Shown here piece by piece: positions 61,657 to 64,000 of a DNA stretch of 64,000 bases. Location of the stretch: the NCBI GenBank assembly GCA_913060975.1, contig CAJXVC010000003.1, positions 62,001 through 126,000 on the forward strand, read 5' to 3'. Both the position numbers and the translations under genes were made by a program. The notes under the pieces were generated by a model that had not been told where the DNA came from, did not search any database, and was given only the letters and a program-made list of their open reading frames with translations. Position 1 is the first letter of the stretch, and each line of letters opens with the position of its first letter. The DNA is from an uncultured Gammaproteobacteria bacterium. Its GTDB lineage: Bacteria; Pseudomonadota; Gammaproteobacteria; Pseudomonadales; Pseudohongiellaceae.

Positions 61657-64000
61657 TTATTCTACGAATAGCTGATCAACTTCCACCTGTTGGACTTCAC
61701 CAAACTGTGTGAGTTCCTCAGTATCAATTATCGACAGGTCGCCGACAATCGAAATCAGTTTCGGTCTATTGGCGACATGTTCCTGTTGGAACTGCAGCAT
61801 CTGATCAATAGTGGCTTCCTGAAGCTGCGCAAAACGCTCACGACGCGGATCACCTTCCAGGCCCAGCCGTTCCCAGCTGCGCACAGCACCAATCACTTCC
61901 CGAAAGCTGATCTGGTTAGTGCGGTAGCGGTTGATCAGTGAATTGGCTGATTCAGTAAAACGCTCTTCAGACACTGGCATATCATCGATCAGACCAATAA
62001 ACGCCTGTAAGGCATCACTGGTTTTGTCAGTCTGGGTGCCAATCACGCCAAGCATCATGTTTTCCGCTTCTTCACGTTGCCCCTGGGCATAGGCGGCAGA
62101 GGCAGAGTAGGCCAGGGCTCGCGCTTCACGTAGTTCCTGAAAAACCACGCTGGACATGCCGCTGCCGAAATAGCTGGTATAAAGAGAAGAGGGAATACTG
62201 TCTGCTTCGTTGTAAACGCCATCACCGAATTCAATCCGCACTTGCGCCTGCGCTGTTTGCTGATCGACAACCATGATTTCAGTGCTGTCAATCTCGCGAG
62301 CTTTGCGCAGTCGCACCGGTGGTGTGTCGGCCAGCTCGTCTGTCAGTTCATACTGGCGACGCAATACTTCGACGACATCTTCCAATGGCAGTGAGCCGGT
62401 ATAGGCCAGAGTCTGCTTGTAGTTAAGTAGTTCGGCTGGCATGGCGAGCAGTTCATCCAATTGCGCTGCCATGATCTCTTCGCCAGGCAAGGCTTCCAGC
62501 ATGGGCGATTCTTCGCCATAGCGATTGTACAAATACAATGCGCGGGAAATGGCGGCCGGTGAGCTCTTTTGGTCCTGACGGTTCTTCAGCAGGATGCCTT
62601 TGAGTTGTTGCAGGGTTTGCTCGTCGGCAGTGGGGTTCTTGACCAGTTCCAAGGCCAGGGCAACCGAGTCTTCAAACTGCTCGTCCAACCCGGTGACTGA
62701 AATGGCAGAGCTGTTTTCGCCAGCGCCAAAGCGGAAATCACTGCCCATGCGGTACCATTCTTTCTGCAGATCCTGATTGCTCATTGTTTCAGTGCCTGCC
62801 ACATCCATGAGTGCCGAGGCCAGGCCAAGTAACTCATTGGTTTCTGTGCCGACTTCAATATTGACCGAGAAGCTAAACAGGTCATTGAGTGGATTGGGGG
62901 CATAATACAGTTGCACACCATCAACAAATTCCACGACGCGGTAGTCTTCATCGGCGACCACGAAATTCGGCTCAATCGGCTCGAAGTCCATATTGAGAAT
63001 GCGCGCGGCAAATTGCGACTGTCGCGTAGGATCGATTGTCACAGGATCGATGCGGGGTTTTTCAACTTCCGGAATTTCATGCTGGGCATCAACGCGATAC
63101 ACGGCCACATAATCGTTGCCGAAGTATTTGTTGGCTACATCAATCACATCTTGTTTGGTCAGCGCTTCCATTCGGGCAATTTCGCCAGAAGCATGCTCCC
63201 AGTCATCGCCTTCAATGAATGATTGACGCATCAATGCGACCCGCGCGGTATTGAATTCCAGGCTGGCTTTTTCGTTCTTTTTAAAATCATTGACGATAGC
63301 CGGCAGGATCCAGTCTTCAAATTCGCCTTGTTTTACTAGCTCGACCTGTTCCAGTAATAACTCCTCGACCTCTTCCAGCGTCTGGTCTTGCTTGGGGGCA
63401 CCGTACAGACTTTGCGTGCCGTAGTCGTTGAGAAACAGTGGTGATGATCCGGCACTGGCAACGGCTTGATTCTGTGTGAGATTCAAATTGATCAAACCAG
63501 CTGTGCGGTTATCGAGGATCATGTCAAACATCATCAGGGCTTCTTTGTCCGGGCTGTCGTTAGGCGCAGTGCGGAAAGCTATGCGAACCTCTTCCTGCCC
63601 TGGGTACTGCACAGTCATACGCTCGGCACCTTGCAAAGGGGCTTCCTGCCACGGGCCAACTTCCGGAAGTGGTTTGGCTTCCCAATCGCCAAATTCTTCA
63701 CTAATCAGGGCAATAGTCTCTTCGATGTCGATGTCGCCGCTGATAAAGATACCCATGTTATTGGGCACGTAATACGTGTCGAAATAATCACGGATATAAA
63801 CCAGTGACGGATTCTTCAAATGGTCGACGGTGCCAATTGTTGGTTGCTGTCCGTAAGGGTGTTCCTTGAATAACAATTCATCGACGGCCGTGCCGATAAT
63901 GCGGCTGCCATTGTCCAGCGTACGATTTTTCTCTTCGTAGACCGTCTCCAATTCAGTGTGAAACAAGCGAAAAACCGGGTTCACAAAGCGATCCGACTCA
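61657..64000 (-). CDS. M16-family zinc peptidase, 5' end outside the window
   Basis: C-terminal 780 or so residues of an M16 (pitrilysin/insulinase-like) protein; the frame stays open to the window edge (ESDRFVNPVF). The downstream zinc-ligand Glu region ELETVYEEKNRTLDNG is present, while the HxxEH motif would lie upstream of the window. Two further M16 domains are visible, including NMGIFISGDIDIEETIALI and EVGTETNELLGLASALMDVAGTETMSNQ with inactive-domain features. Probably exported, as are many marine homologues with this length. Stop is at 61657. Confidence 0.93.
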   Translation of the reverse strand, partial: ESDRFVNPVFRLFHTELETVYEEKNRTLDNGSRIIGTAVDELLFKEHPYGQQPTIGTVDHLKNPSLVYIRDYFDTYYVPNNMGIFISGDIDIEETIALISEEFGDWEAKPLPEVGPWQEAPLQGAERMTVQYPGQEEVRIAFRTAPNDSPDKEALMMFDMILDNRTAGLINLNLTQNQAVASAGSSPLFLNDYGTQSLYGAPKQDQTLEEVEELLLEQVELVKQGEFEDWILPAIVNDFKKNEKASLEFNTARVALMRQSFIEGDDWEHASGEIARMEALTKQDVIDVANKYFGNDYVAVYRVDAQHEIPEVEKPRIDPVTIDPTRQSQFAARILNMDFEPIEPNFVVADEDYRVVEFVDGVQLYYAPNPLNDLFSFSVNIEVGTETNELLGLASALMDVAGTETMSNQDLQKEWYRMGSDFRFGAGENSSAISVTGLDEQFEDSVALALELVKNPTADEQTLQQLKGILLKNRQDQKSSPAAISRALYLYNRYGEESPMLEALPGEEIMAAQLDELLAMPAELLNYKQTLAYTGSLPLEDVVEVLRRQYELTDELADTPPVRLRKAREIDSTEIMVVDQQTAQAQVRIEFGDGVYNEADSIPSSLYTSYFGSGMSSVVFQELREARALAYSASAAYAQGQREEAENMMLGVIGTQTDKTSDALQAFIGLIDDMPVSEERFTESANSLINRYRTNQISFREVIGAVRSWERLGLEGDPRRERFAQLQEATIDQMLQFQQEHVANRPKLISIVGDLSIIDTEELTQFGEVQQVEVDQLFVE

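Overview
The window looks like chromosomal DNA from a free-living, aerobic to facultative, probably marine gammaproteobacterium. Supporting points are the Oar-type and Fur-boxed TonB receptors, several exported peptidases, a TAXI-type TRAP transporter, an FNR/Anr-type box, a KefB/C antiporter and a single-copy uvrA/ssb neighbourhood. Genus cannot be set from sequence alone; a Cellvibrionales- or Pseudohongiella-like lineage would fit, but this is inference. I see no rRNA, tRNA, CRISPR array, prophage or insertion sequence.

Layout. 1-10 kb: RlmI/K-like methyltransferase, a structured terminator-bearing intergenic RNA candidate, cytochrome c, phytanoyl-CoA dioxygenase, ModF-like double ATPase, CBS protein, lipoprotein, formyltransferase, GST, a secreted protein of unknown function, an exported metallo-beta-lactamase-fold hydrolase and an ACT protein. 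10-17 kb: Tat-exported amidohydrolase, a DUF6249/ECF sigma/putative anti-sigma operon, a DmeF-type cation exporter, a PTP-like exported protein and a hybrid histidine kinase with palindromes upstream. 17-27 kb: gamma-glutamyltransferase, a thioredoxin-like/cytochrome c/copper monooxygenase fusion, Kef antiporter, SpoIIAA-like protein, a degenerate M28 peptidase and ferrochelatase. 27.3-27.7 kb: a compact unit with a near-perfect FNR box, a 16-bp palindrome, a -10 element, a 40-residue membrane protein missed by the ORF track and a terminator. 27.8-31.8 kb: a three-subunit molybdenum hydroxylase operon of PaoABC type. 32-43.7 kb: M14 peptidase, two TonB receptors, a secreted protein and uvrA. 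43.7-45.2 kb: non-coding DNA around ssb with a pair of related hairpin elements (conserved core, different self-complementary arms) and a further large inverted repeat. 45.2-54.9 kb: RmlD-like reductase, moeA, lipoprotein, DUF2937, SulP, CaCA antiporter and TRAP-TAXI operon. 55-61.4 kb: a tightly coupled operon of ABC ATPase, ABC-2 permease, two-PDZ lipoprotein, two VCBS-repeat exported proteins and a small membrane protein. The window ends in a 5'-truncated M16 peptidase.

How the genes work together. Molybdenum is a recurring theme (ModF-like ATPase, MoeA, Mo-hydroxylase). Iron and redox control shows as a Fur box at a TonB receptor and an FNR-type box after hemH. The strongest candidates for something undescribed are the ABC/PDZ/VCBS operon, the FNR-boxed small membrane protein, and the paired core-conserved, arm-variable hairpins between uvrA and ssb.
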